A DNA stretch of 64,000 nt from Legionella sp. (lineage in GTDB: Bacteria; Pseudomonadota; Gammaproteobacteria; Legionellales; Legionellaceae), in contig JAFKHV010000006.1 in NCBI GenBank assembly GCA_017306715.1, forward strand, positions 95,896 through 159,895. Direction: 5' to 3'. Positions 9,740 to 18,781 of the stretch are shown in pieces. Made by a program: the position numbers and the translations under genes. The notes under the pieces were generated by a model. The model searched no databases. It was not told the DNA's origin and saw only the letters and a program-made list of their open reading frames with translations. How positions within the stretch are numbered: position 1 is the first letter of the stretch; each line of letters starts with the position of its first letter.

Positions 9740-10338
9740 TGAACTTTAAAGAGTTAGGTGTTCAGGATTACGGCAATATCTGGCAAAAGATGAAAGAGTT
9801 TACCTTGCATCGTACGCTATTAACACCTGATGAAATCTGGCTCTTGGAACATTACCCTGTTTATACTCAGGGGCAAGCAGGTAAAGCAGAACACATTGTT
9901 CAACCTGGATCGATACCTGTGGTACAGTCGGACCGGGGTGGACAAGTAACATACCACGGGCCTGGGCAATTAGTTGTTTATTTTTTAATGGATATTAAAA
10001 GACGCAATCTGGGAATTAAAACCATGGTATCTCAGCTTGAGCAAGTTATTATTGCATTGCTCGCTGATTATGAAATAAAGGGTAATATTCATTGTGGAGC
10101 TCCCGGAGTTTATGTTGGAGAGCAAAAGATTGCCTCCATCGGTTTACGTGTTAAACAAGGTTGTACTTATCATGGTATCGCGCTAAATGTAAATATGGAT
10201 TTATCACCTTTTAATGGAATAAACCCTTGTGGTTTTGAAAAAATGGAAATGACGCAAATGAGTTATTTCCATCCTGATATCCTGATGGAAGATGTGAAAC
10301 CCAAATTTATACATAGCTTTTTAAAACATTTTATCTGA
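9739..10338 (+). CDS. lipB: Lipoyl(octanoyl) transferase
   Basis: Transfers octanoate from acyl carrier protein to lipoyl domains of E2 and H proteins, the first step of lipoate assembly. The 199-residue protein shows the substrate pocket motif [15 protein letters not shown] (about residues 68-82), the catalytic Lys in [12 protein letters not shown] (about 132-143) and the catalytic Cys in [12 protein letters not shown] (about 155-160). Its start ATG overlaps the ybeD stop. The pathway links it to aceF in this window, whose lipoyl domains are its substrates. lipA is not adjacent. Confidence 0.95.
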   Translation: MNFKELGVQDYGNIWQKMKEFTLHRTLLTPDEIWLLEHYPVYTQGQAGKAEHIVQPGSIPVVQSDRGGQVTYHGPGQLVVYFLMDIKRRNLGIKTMVSQLEQVIIALLADYEIKGNIHCGAPGVYVGEQKIASIGLRVKQGCTYHGIALNVNMDLSPFNGINPCGFEKMEMTQMSYFHPDILMEDVKPKFIHSFLKHFI

Positions 10339-10346
10339 CAAAGCCT

Positions 10347-12383
10347 ATGAATATATTCGTTGACTATTTACAACCGCTTACTCACTGGTTACAGGCAAAT
10401 CCGCATTGGGCCTTGTTTTTTACGTTCATAATTTCACTTGCAGAATCTCTTGCTATAATTGGGAGCATTGTTCCAGGAAGCGTCACCATGACCGCAATTG
10501 GAATACTTGCCGGATCGGGAATTATGCGCATTGACCTTACGCTACTGGCGGCAATTTTGGGCGCAGTTGTTGGCGACAGTCTAAGCTATGCACTTGGCTT
10601 TTATTTCAGTGATCGCTTAGTAGATATTTGGCCGTTTTCGAGATATCCGCGTTGGTTGCAATATGGTAGAGAATTTTTTGCCGTTCATGGTGCTAAAAGC
10701 GTACTCATAGGCCGTTTTGTTGGCCCTCTGCGTTCAATTATCCCAGTGATTGCTGGCATACTCCATATGAAACAATGGCGTTTTTTAATTGCAAATGTCC
10801 TCTCTGCCATTGGCTGGGCTTTTTTATATGTCATGCCCGGTGTCCTAATTGGTGCAGCCAGTCATGAGCTCTCCACAGAAAGCGCATCACGTCTTTTTGT
10901 CATGATACTGATTTTATTAGTAGCGCTCTGGTTATTCGGAGTATTACTGAAATGGGTATTCAGATTATTTAATCATTTTTTAGTGCAAAACCTCCAGATT
11001 TTCTGGATAAAGATGCTCCACTCCCCACTATCGAATTTCGTGCGAAGCATTACTCCCGCTGAGCAAAATCATCATTACACGGCTTTATTATTTTTGAGCA
11101 TGGTTCTTAACTTATTTTTTTTCACAGTGCTTTTAATTTTAACGTGCAAAGGTGGTATTTCTTTTAACCTACCCATACATTTATTTGTACAAAGCTTTCA
11201 TACGCATTCTCTGGAGGCTTTTAGCATATTCTGTACACAATTAACATCAAAATGGTCAATATTAACCATATTTTGCTTGGCCTGTATGTGGTTTATTTTC
11301 CATAGACAGTTTCGCGAGCTGCGCTTTATCATAAGTTTGATGATCATCGCTTTAGTATCGGGCTTTTTCCTGAATCAAATAGTTTTTCATCCACGCCCAA
11401 ATGGGGTTTTAGTATCCATGACCGGCTCAGCTTTTCCAGCGATGAATCTCCTTGTTGCAACAGCCTTTTATCGTTTTATTTTTTTCTATATAGAAAACGT
11501 GTATTCGATTATTACTCACTCGATCAGAACCTTAATTTATTCTGTTTTAGCTTTAAGCGGGTTAGGAAGTCTTTATTTAGGGGATTTCTGGTTATCCGAT
11601 ATCTTAGCAGGTTATTTTGCAGGAAGTACCTTAGCCCTGATTTACTGTTTGTACTATCGGAAGCATTATCTGGCTACATCCAAAACCGATCCGGCCACTT
11701 TTGGGGTTTTAATGCTAGGTGGACTGCTGTTAGCGACAACATTATCGACCTATTTCAATTTTCGAACCCTTGCTTATAACCATACCCCTTATTATGCAGA
11801 GTTTACTATTAGTAAAGAAAACTGGTGGAATCAAAATAAGCCTACCCTTCCCCTGTATCGTCTTAATCGCCTCGGGAAAAAAATTAGTTTATTTAATATT
11901 CAATATTCAGGTGATCCTAATTTATTACAGGAAATGCTAAAACAGCAAGGTTGGAAAGCACAAGAAGAGTCATTCTTTAGTAACTTAATTTTTTGGCTTA
12001 ATCATCATCAAGCTGAAGGCTCGAAACTACCTCCTTTAACCCAACTTTATGAAAATAAAGCGCCTCGCTTGACGATGCACTTTAAATCTCCTGATAAGCG
12101 GATTTACTTAGAACTAAGACTATGGGAGTCCAATTTTAATCTTCAGGAAACAAATAATCCTCTATGGATCGGCAGTATCCATCCGCGTACACCGTACAAT
12201 CGCAAAGATAAGGATAATGCAAACTATTATCCAAAACTATTGAATCCAACTGAGTATTTACCCCAGAAAAGCACCCTTTTAAAAATCAAAGTCTTGACCC
12301 TACCGGAGCAAGTAACTCAGCCCACAATCTTTCCTACGCAACCTATGATTGTTCTCATTCGTGAAAAGAATGAGGTAAAGTGA
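10347..12383 (+). CDS. DedA family - PAP2-like - LssY_C fusion membrane protein
   Basis: A 678-residue polytopic protein with three parts. Residues about 1-215 are a DedA/SNARE-associated domain (GSIVPGSVTMTAIGILAG; GRFVGPLRSIIPVIAG), a family linked to lipid carrier flipping and membrane homeostasis. Residues about 240-440 form a PAP2-like membrane domain. Residues about 455-670 resemble the LssY C-terminal domain named from a Legionella secretion-associated locus. The PAP2 part lacks key residues: the usual PSGH is FPAMN (about 364) and the SR-x5-H-x3-D motif reads SLYLGDFWLSD (about 409-419), so both catalytic histidines are missing. It starts 8 bases after lipB. It is probably not an active phosphatase. 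Confidence 0.85.
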   Translation: MNIFVDYLQPLTHWLQANPHWALFFTFIISLAESLAIIGSIVPGSVTMTAIGILAGSGIMRIDLTLLAAILGAVVGDSLSYALGFYFSDRLVDIWPFSRYPRWLQYGREFFAVHGAKSVLIGRFVGPLRSIIPVIAGILHMKQWRFLIANVLSAIGWAFLYVMPGVLIGAASHELSTESASRLFVMILILLVALWLFGVLLKWVFRLFNHFLVQNLQIFWIKMLHSPLSNFVRSITPAEQNHHYTALLFLSMVLNLFFFTVLLILTCKGGISFNLPIHLFVQSFHTHSLEAFSIFCTQLTSKWSILTIFCLACMWFIFHRQFRELRFIISLMIIALVSGFFLNQIVFHPRPNGVLVSMTGSAFPAMNLLVATAFYRFIFFYIENVYSIITHSIRTLIYSVLALSGLGSLYLGDFWLSDILAGYFAGSTLALIYCLYYRKHYLATSKTDPATFGVLMLGGLLLATTLSTYFNFRTLAYNHTPYYAEFTISKENWWNQNKPTLPLYRLNRLGKKISLFNIQYSGDPNLLQEMLKQQGWKAQEESFFSNLIFWLNHHQAEGSKLPPLTQLYENKAPRLTMHFKSPDKRIYLELRLWESNFNLQETNNPLWIGSIHPRTPYNRKDKDNANYYPKLLNPTEYLPQKSTLLKIKVLTLPEQVTQPTIFPTQPMIVLIREKNEVK

Positions 12384-12491
12384 TGAACATAACTCGATTT
12401 TATAAAGAAGCAAAGTGTTTATAGATATCAGTTTAAATAACTGATATAACTATAAGTTCTAATGCTGCGGCCAATTTTGTGAGATCGCCTC

Positions 12492-13064
12492 ATGTATACT
12501 TTAGCCAAAATAATTCAGTATTTTTTTCCATTGATTGCGTTAATTCTCCTCATCATTGGCATAAAAAGAAAAATGATAAATTATATTATCTCTTCGCTAT
12601 GGATTTGTATTATCGCATTACTCATTCATTACCAGTTCTCTGGATACCAAATTTTTGGTGTCTATTTTGATTTCATGAATGCCTCGATTTACACCTTTAC
12701 CATGATCGTATTAATCATGTGTTTAATTAAAATTATCTCACATTTAAGTATCGATAAATTGGCTTTAAGGTATCTCACAAGCTTCATTAATGCAGTTATC
12801 GTGATTGGTGCGGGGATTGTCATTATCAATCTTTGGCTTAATGCATTCTTTATAGAGTCTAAAAAGCCAAATACACCCATTATGCAAATTGCTTCAACAA
12901 AAAAATTACCTTACTGTGATTATAAATTTGTGTTGTATAAAATCACCCCTGAAGATAAAGTAATGTATCTTTGCCCTGATTATTATGGATTATTGGCTGG
13001 AGTTGGTACGCTTAATGAAACACCGCGTTTTTTAATGCATCAATATCATTTGGTTCCATCTTAA
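12492..13064 (+). CDS. Hypothetical membrane protein
   Basis: A 190-residue protein without a recognised family. Four hydrophobic segments can be seen (about residues 8-26, 31-49, 58-78 and 94-118) followed by a soluble C-terminal part of about 70 residues with three cysteines (LPYCDYKFVLYKITPED and YLCPDYYGL). This suggests an inner-membrane anchor with a periplasmic or cytosolic tail. It stands alone between the DedA/PAP2 gene and the YafK-type transpeptidase on the same strand, with about 100 bases before it. Codon use looks like its neighbours. Function unknown. Confidence 0.6.
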   Translation: MYTLAKIIQYFFPLIALILLIIGIKRKMINYIISSLWICIIALLIHYQFSGYQIFGVYFDFMNASIYTFTMIVLIMCLIKIISHLSIDKLALRYLTSFINAVIVIGAGIVIINLWLNAFFIESKKPNTPIMQIASTKKLPYCDYKFVLYKITPEDKVMYLCPDYYGLLAGVGTLNETPRFLMHQYHLVPS

Positions 13065-13178
13065 TTAAATAGAGAATAAAATCTGTGAACTTGCCAGATA
13101 CTCCTTGTCTCCAAATTGAAATTGTTCAAAGGAATATTATTTGATACCATGCCCTCAACTGATTATTTTAATTATGCT

Positions 13179-13883
13179 ATGAAGCGTTTATTTATTCTTC
13201 TTTCAATATTTTATTGTCTCAATGGCTTTGGAATGACGCATAAGCTTGATTGGGATGAGGCGATTGATCGTGCAATTAAGCGTTACGGTTTGCGGGTAGA
13301 ACCGCAATTAAAAGTTTATTTTAATAAAGCTAAAGTGAGCTACCCACCTAAAGAAATTGCTTTGCTTGCATTTAAATCAGAACGGAAAGTTGAGTTGTGG
13401 GCAAAAAATCAGGAAAATAACTGGAAACACATTCATGATTACCCTTTAACGGGTTTTAGTGGTCGCTTGGGACCAAAATTACGTGAAAATGATAAACAAA
13501 TCCCCGAAGGTATTTATAAGCTTGTTAATTTTAATCCTTTCAGCAGTATGCATTTGTCCATGATGATTAACTATCCGAATAACTTTGATCGTCAGAAAGG
13601 TTATCAAGATGGTCGCCGTAATTTAGGTAATAACATATTTATTCACGGTAAGAACTTATCTGTTGGTTGTTTGGCGATAGGCGATTTAGCGATTGATCAA
13701 TTATTCCTACTCGCACGTCGTGTTGGATTAAATAATATCCAAGTAATTATCGCACCAAATGATCTAAGGCAGCAGAAGCCCTCCACGAGTACCTTTGCCC
13801 AACCCCGTTGGTTGCCGGAGCTTTATAAAAATATTGCTGAATCATTAAAACCATTTCAGCACGTTCAAAGCTACACCACCTAA
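13179..13883 (+). CDS. YafK-type murein L,D-transpeptidase family protein
   Basis: Predicted exported enzyme acting on L,D bonds of peptidoglycan stem peptides or on the Braun-type linkage. The YkuD-like domain covers about residues 55-205. The catalytic core IHGKNLSVGCLAIGD holds the His and Cys expected in the YafK branch, whose signature reads HG-x-S-x-GC rather than SHGC. I set the start at ATG 13179 because it gives a compact signal peptide (MKRLFILLSIFYCLNGFG). An ATG at 13149 in the same frame is possible, and neither has an ideal ribosome site. Family members include Dpa-like enzymes that detach lipoproteins, so the exact reaction is open. Confidence 0.82.
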   Translation: MKRLFILLSIFYCLNGFGMTHKLDWDEAIDRAIKRYGLRVEPQLKVYFNKAKVSYPPKEIALLAFKSERKVELWAKNQENNWKHIHDYPLTGFSGRLGPKLRENDKQIPEGIYKLVNFNPFSSMHLSMMINYPNNFDRQKGYQDGRRNLGNNIFIHGKNLSVGCLAIGDLAIDQLFLLARRVGLNNIQVIIAPNDLRQQKPSTSTFAQPRWLPELYKNIAESLKPFQHVQSYTT

Positions 13884-13906
13884 GGAAGATAGGTAAATAT
13901 TCTTAA

Positions 13907-14680
13907 ATGACCATATTAGTATTTGATATAGAAACTATTCCTGATACCCAGGCTGGGAGAACACTTTATAATCTGGAGGGTTTATCAGATAAAGATACTG
14001 CAGAAGCAATGTTTGCACTCAGACGTGCTAAATCAGGAAATGATTTTTTACCTCATTACCTACAAAAAATCTGTGCTATCTCCATTGTACTCAGTCAAGG
14101 AAATTCGCTCAAAGTCTGGTCCTTGGGTGATGAATCTGCTTCGGAGCAAGAACTAATTAAACGTTTTTTTGCGGGTATCGATAAACACACGCCCACTCTG
14201 GTTAGCTGGAATGGCTGTGGTTTTGATTTACCTGTTTTACATTACCGCGCCCTACTTCACGAAATTAGCGCCCCAACCTATTGGGAGGTGGGGGAAAATC
14301 AACAAAATTTCAAATGGAATAACTACCTTAGTCGCTACCACTATCGTCATATCGACCTAATGGATCTTATTTCGGGTTATCAGCCTAAAGCTTTTGCGCC
14401 TTTAGATGAAATTGCCACACTCTTGGGTTTTCCCGGTAAAATGGGAATGAGCGGAGCTAAGGTTTGGGAGCAGTATCAAGCTGGTGAGTTGAAATCAATT
14501 AGAGACTACTGTGAAACAGATGTACTTAATACTTTTTGCGTTTACTTACGTTTTGAATTGATGAGGGGCATAATCAATCCGCAAGAATATGAAAGTCAAT
14601 TAGAGAATTTAAAAAGCTATTTAAGTAATGAAACTGAAAAAGCCCATTTACAAGAATTCCTAAAACGTATTAAACCATAA
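13907..14680 (+). CDS. Predicted 3'-5' exonuclease, PolB-like exonuclease family
   Basis: A 257-residue DEDD-type nuclease. The Exo I motif FDIETIPD lies at residues 5-12, Exo II WNGCGFDLPVLHYR near 101-114, and the Exo III region RDYCETDVLNTF near 199-210, matching the proofreading domain of family B polymerases but without a polymerase domain. Such stand-alone proteins (PF10108-like) are widespread and their substrate is not settled. The gene begins 24 bases after the transpeptidase stop and may be cotranscribed. There is no sign of truncation. Confidence 0.8.
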   Translation: MTILVFDIETIPDTQAGRTLYNLEGLSDKDTAEAMFALRRAKSGNDFLPHYLQKICAISIVLSQGNSLKVWSLGDESASEQELIKRFFAGIDKHTPTLVSWNGCGFDLPVLHYRALLHEISAPTYWEVGENQQNFKWNNYLSRYHYRHIDLMDLISGYQPKAFAPLDEIATLLGFPGKMGMSGAKVWEQYQAGELKSIRDYCETDVLNTFCVYLRFELMRGIINPQEYESQLENLKSYLSNETEKAHLQEFLKRIKP

Positions 14681-14705
14681 CAATAAAATCATTATTTGCT
14701 CATAT

Positions 14706-14735
14706 TTGACATATATACTACTTATTGTGTATTAT
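14706..14735 (+). promoter_or_regulatory. Candidate sigma-70 promoter with long leader before the MFS exporter
   Basis: A perfect -35 box TTGACA (14706-14711) and a -10 box TATTAT (14730-14735) are separated by 18 bases in the 283-base gap between the exonuclease and the MFS exporter. Transcription would start near 14742, leaving about 220 bases of untranslated leader before the ATG at 14964. An AAGGAG at about 14849 inside the leader has no ATG close behind it. I see no obvious strong hairpin by eye. The promoter is inferred from sequence only. Confidence 0.5.
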
Positions 14736-14963
14736 ATTTCACAAATTTAAGGCTTTGCATCGTCTGGACATTAAATTAAAAATAATTATAAAATTAAGTC
14801 ACAAAGATAGTTAAAATACATTCAAGTAATATATTGAGTTAAAGGCCAAAGGAGATAACATCTTACGCTCTTAATCATTACTTTCGTTAGCTTGTCGGGA
14901 CTGCTTTAGAACAATCAAAGCTGAATTGGATACTCTTGCAAAAGAAATTACAGGATTGATTTT

Positions 14964-16205
14964 ATGTCTGAACCGCTCATCTCAATATCCCGAAGACAAG
15001 CCATGATTTTCGCGTGTTTTTTGGTTCTTTATGAATTTCTGACCTATATCGCAAATGATATGATCATGCCAGGTATGCCTCTGGTCGTGCGCACCTTTAA
15101 CGCTCCTGAATCCACAATTGCTACTTCCTTGACTCTATATGTACTAGGAGGGGCCAGTTTACAAATCTTTTTGGGTCCAATATCGGACGCTTACGGCCGT
15201 CGTCCACTGATGTTGATTGGTGCCATCCTGTTCTTCCTGTTTACCTTAATGATTGCTTCTTCAAACTCAATACACCAATTTCTTTTAGCACGTTTTTTTC
15301 AGGGCATGGGGTTATGTTTTATCAGCGTTATCGGCTATGCAACCATCCAAGAAATATTTGATGAAATGGATGCAATTCGTCTGATCGCGATTATGGCTAA
15401 TGCAACAATTTTAGCCCCCCTTCTTGGTCCGGTGGCCGGCGCTGTAGTCATTTACTATACTTCCTGGCGCTATATCTTTATTTGGATTGCTGTCGGCGCT
15501 CTGATTGCATTGTGGGGATTATGGCGCTATATGCCAGAACCGATTGGTCAACAAAAAAAAACCGGTGAAGATATTCCACAAATTGAATTCTCCGCGAAAA
15601 ATATTGCTAGAAATTTCTATGAATTATTAAGTAATAAAGTTTTTATTCTTAGTGCGATTGCAATTGCCACTGTAGGTATACCCTGTTTATCGTGGATTGC
15701 CTTAGCACCTGTAATTTTAACAATTGAGGCGAAACTTTCGGTAATTCAGTACGGATTATTACAATTGCCTGTATTTGGTGCCACCATATTAGGAAACTGG
15801 ATCTTACATCGCTTAACACACAAATACTCTGTAACTACCATCATTGTCGGTGGATGCTTGGTGATGTCTATCGGCACCATTTTAACATCAGCCTTACCCT
15901 ACTTTTTTGGTAATAAATATTACTATCTGCTGCCGGGCATTATTATATATTTCTTTGCCTTAAGCATTATCAATGCCCCATTAAACCGATTTTGTCTTTT
16001 TGTTACTTCGGTTACTAAAGGTACTGCTTCAGCACTTATAAGCCTCAGTGTCATGGTAGTCGGTGCCATCGGGATTGAAATTGCAAATGTATATTATGAA
16101 ACCCATAGCAACTTAAAATTTGGTCTATTTTGTAATGTGGTGCAAGTTGTTTTCTTTTTATGCGTGGGCCTGGCACTTTACTTTAGAAAAAAGCAAATTG
16201 TGTAA
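14964..16205 (+). CDS. MFS multidrug efflux transporter, Bcr/CflA-like
   Basis: A 413-residue inner-membrane transporter with 12 predicted segments. The motif DAYGRRPLMLIGAILFFLF (about residues 75-93) is the loop 2-3 signature of drug:H+ antiporters, and the GPVAGAVV in segment 5 fits motif C of the 12-TM efflux group. The N-terminal segment with MPLVVRTFNAPESTIATSLT resembles Bcr/CflA and MdfA relatives. It has an AGGA eight bases before the ATG and ends a few bases before a convergent terminator. The substrate cannot be deduced. Confidence 0.85.
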   Translation: MSEPLISISRRQAMIFACFLVLYEFLTYIANDMIMPGMPLVVRTFNAPESTIATSLTLYVLGGASLQIFLGPISDAYGRRPLMLIGAILFFLFTLMIASSNSIHQFLLARFFQGMGLCFISVIGYATIQEIFDEMDAIRLIAIMANATILAPLLGPVAGAVVIYYTSWRYIFIWIAVGALIALWGLWRYMPEPIGQQKKTGEDIPQIEFSAKNIARNFYELLSNKVFILSAIAIATVGIPCLSWIALAPVILTIEAKLSVIQYGLLQLPVFGATILGNWILHRLTHKYSVTTIIVGGCLVMSIGTILTSALPYFFGNKYYYLLPGIIIYFFALSIINAPLNRFCLFVTSVTKGTASALISLSVMVVGAIGIEIANVYYETHSNLKFGLFCNVVQVVFFLCVGLALYFRKKQIV

Positions 16206-16213
16206 TCGTCTCG

Positions 16214-16235
16214 AGATCCCCTATTGTGGGGATCT
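16214..16235. terminator. Bidirectional hairpin between convergent MFS genes
   Basis: Perfect 8-bp stem AGATCCCC / GGGGATCT with a six-base loop (TATTGT). It sits between the stop codons of two convergent transporter genes, so it can serve both strands. T-rich bases follow on the plus strand only weakly. Confidence 0.6.
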
Positions 16236-16240
16236 TCTGA

Positions 16241-17548
16241 TTAAGATTTATGGTCCGGATGGGATTCTTTAAGAATAAAGGTCGCAATCAATAAACTCAG
16301 TAGATAACAGGCCGGCATAATAAATAATGCAATTTGATAGCTTTCCACGCTGTAGATATGAATACCCTGAACAACTCTCCACGAGCCTGTATGTTGTAAA
16401 ATTAATCCAACTAACGGTTGAAATAATGCACCGCCTATCAGCACGGATAAGTTATTGAAACCACTTGCTGTTCCGACTAACTCGGGTTGATTATTTTCTT
16501 TAACCACAGCAAAACTCACGGTCTGGCCACCGGCACCCAGACCAAAAATGAATAAAACCAAGGGAGCCCAGCCATAACTTAAACCCGGGAAATATAAAAG
16601 AATCGATGTTGCAAAAAGTCCTAAAAAAGCACTAATGATTAGTGCAATGCGACGACTACACATTTTATCACTTAACCACCCCAGTAAAGGACTTCCTATA
16701 CCAATACCAATCCAGATTAAGCTGCACAAACCTGAAGCAGTCACGGTGCTTATTTGGAATTTTTCTTGTAGATACGGTACACCCCATAGTGCTGCAAAAA
16801 CGGCAATTGGAGTCCAGATGGCAAAGGCATATCCACCAATAATCCAGGTATGGGAATGCTTACAAACGGCCACAAGCCTCTTCCATTCCTGACGTAAATA
16901 ATGCTCTGGAACCTTTTGGGTCTGCTGATGGGGATAGTCACGAATATAAATCCAGAAAAAGACTGCCAGAACTAATCCGATTGCCGCGAGAATGAAACTG
17001 GCCTCACGCCAACCGACCTGCTCGATTAAATAAGCAAGCGGCATTTCTCCAAAAATTGCACCCACTGAACTCATGAGCTGAGCTACTCCAGCAAGAATTG
17101 CAAAATAATGTGGGGGAAACCATCGTGACAGCAAGACTAAGACACCAATAAAGGAGAACGCTGAGCCGATACCTATTAGAAATCTTCCTATACATGCGGT
17201 GAGAATACTGTCGGTTGATGCAAAAAATGCAGAACCTAGCGCACACAAAATAATTGCAAAAGTCATCAGTTTACGTGGACCATATCGGTCATACAAAACT
17301 CCTGCAGGCAGTTGTGTTGGGGCATAGGCGTAAAAATAAAAGGCAGCTATAAATCCAAATCCTTCTCCGGTAACCCCAAACGTTTTCATCATGGGAGCAG
17401 CCATGACGCTCGGTGCCACCTGCAGTATAAATTCGTAGAGATAAAATGAAGCTGCAAGAAAAAAAATGAAATAAGATGTTTTTAAATTAGTTTGAGTCAA
17501 TTTTACATTAGCTGATGAATGAAGTTTTTCAATACTATAATCGTTCAA
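16241..17548 (-). CDS. MFS transporter
   Basis: A 435-residue transporter with 12 predicted segments. The cytoplasmic loop motif LPAGVLYDRYGPRKLMTFA (about residues 82-100) and the repeat in the second half (GWLSDKMCSRRIALI) define the superfamily. The layout resembles the anion/phosphate-ester branch (UhpC/GlpT/ExuT-like) often numerous in Legionella, but the substrate is unknown. No ATG occurs near the start. TTG at 17548 is supported by GGGAG nine bases upstream. It is convergent with the Bcr-like exporter. Confidence 0.82.
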   Translation of the reverse strand: MNDYSIEKLHSSANVKLTQTNLKTSYFIFFLAASFYLYEFILQVAPSVMAAPMMKTFGVTGEGFGFIAAFYFYAYAPTQLPAGVLYDRYGPRKLMTFAIILCALGSAFFASTDSILTACIGRFLIGIGSAFSFIGVLVLLSRWFPPHYFAILAGVAQLMSSVGAIFGEMPLAYLIEQVGWREASFILAAIGLVLAVFFWIYIRDYPHQQTQKVPEHYLRQEWKRLVAVCKHSHTWIIGGYAFAIWTPIAVFAALWGVPYLQEKFQISTVTASGLCSLIWIGIGIGSPLLGWLSDKMCSRRIALIISAFLGLFATSILLYFPGLSYGWAPLVLFIFGLGAGGQTVSFAVVKENNQPELVGTASGFNNLSVLIGGALFQPLVGLILQHTGSWRVVQGIHIYSVESYQIALFIMPACYLLSLLIATFILKESHPDHKS

Positions 17549-17640
17549 TTTTATATTCTCCCACGGGAATCACACATTTAAGCCGATTGCCCTTCGTGTT
17601 GTCAATATGACCCGAGACTATTCATAACAGAAAAAAGCAA

Positions 17641-18747
17641 TTAACGCTTATTTACAGCACCAGCAGGGAAAATAGCACCTAAAACCATTAGCTGATTTGA
17701 GCCGGTAATCGATGAGAGATCAATCAATTTCCTGGACATCGTTTGAGCGGCAAGCCATGCAAAAAGCATCGCTTCGAGGTAGTCTGGACTTACCCCTAAA
17801 GACGCAATGCTTTCAACATGACATTCAGGAAGCAAATCGGCTAATCTATTTAAAAGTAGTTTATTATGTACGCCACCGCCACAAATATAGAGTTTTTGTA
17901 ATTTAGGGGTAACTAAATTAACGTTATTGACGATTGTTTGCGCAGTAAATTCTAATAAAGTTCTTTGTACATCCTCAGGTTGATAATCCTCAGTAAGCTG
18001 TTGCTCAAGCCAGGTTAAAGAAAAATATTCTTTACCAATACTCTTAGGTACACTGGACTGAATGAATGGGTCACATAGATTATATTGTAATAATTGCCCC
18101 AAAATTTTGCCTTGTGCCGCCCACGCACCATCAACGTCAAATTTTTTATGCAAATGTTTCGCAATCCAGGCATCCATTAAGCAATTTCCAGGTCCTGTAT
18201 CCCAACCGCGAGCAGGTTTTCCTTGCACGAGAACAGTTAAATTAGCAATCCCACCAATATTGACAACACCAATATTTTCTTTTCTATTTGTGAACAGTTC
18301 TCGATGGTATAAAGGAGCTAACGGAGCCCCTTGTCCACCATGAACCAGATCACGTGCGCGAAAATCAGCAACAACTGTAATACCCGTTATCGCAGCAATT
18401 GTATGGGCACATCCTAATTGCAATGTATAAGGAATTTTAGCAAGAGGAGCGTGACAGATCGTTTGCCCATGGCTACCAATGGCTCGAATATCGCTGGGAG
18501 CAAGCTGTGACTGTTCTATTAGTCTTAGCGCGGATTTTGCAAAATTTCTACCAATAAGAACATTTAACTGACAAATTTCTGCGACCGTAACCATCTCATT
18601 TTTTAGTACATGCTCCAGCAGTGAATAAACCTCGTCCTCATAATTATAAGTTGCGCCATTAATTAATTGGTTTTTCTCTGAATCGATTATGGCAACATCA
18701 ATACCATCCATACTCGTCCCCGACATTAACCCAAGATAAAGAGACAT
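17641..18747 (-). CDS. anmK: Anhydro-N-acetylmuramic acid kinase
   Basis: Phosphorylates and opens 1,6-anhydroMurNAc during recycling of cell-wall sugars, giving MurNAc-6-phosphate. The 368-residue protein shows the family start GLMSGTSMDGID, the sugar-kinase motifs ADFRARDLVHGGQGAPLAP, NIGGIANLTV and WDTGPGNCLMDAW, and a late CGGGVHN. The ATG at 18747 has GGAG eight bases upstream and is preferred to a longer form. It lies 34 bases after the tatD stop on the same strand. The substrate is produced by lytic transglycosylases such as MltG, encoded nearby. Confidence 0.95.
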   Translation of the reverse strand: MSLYLGLMSGTSMDGIDVAIIDSEKNQLINGATYNYEDEVYSLLEHVLKNEMVTVAEICQLNVLIGRNFAKSALRLIEQSQLAPSDIRAIGSHGQTICHAPLAKIPYTLQLGCAHTIAAITGITVVADFRARDLVHGGQGAPLAPLYHRELFTNRKENIGVVNIGGIANLTVLVQGKPARGWDTGPGNCLMDAWIAKHLHKKFDVDGAWAAQGKILGQLLQYNLCDPFIQSSVPKSIGKEYFSLTWLEQQLTEDYQPEDVQRTLLEFTAQTIVNNVNLVTPKLQKLYICGGGVHNKLLLNRLADLLPECHVESIASLGVSPDYLEAMLFAWLAAQTMSRKLIDLSSITGSNQLMVLGAIFPAGAVNKR

Positions 18748-18781
18748 TCTCGCTCCATATGATTTAATTTTTAGATTCACC

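Noticed and set aside
12383..12424. Tiny frame starting ATGAACATAACT after the DedA/PAP2 gene
   Set aside because: Thirteen codons, no ribosome site of its own and no similarity to a known leader peptide.
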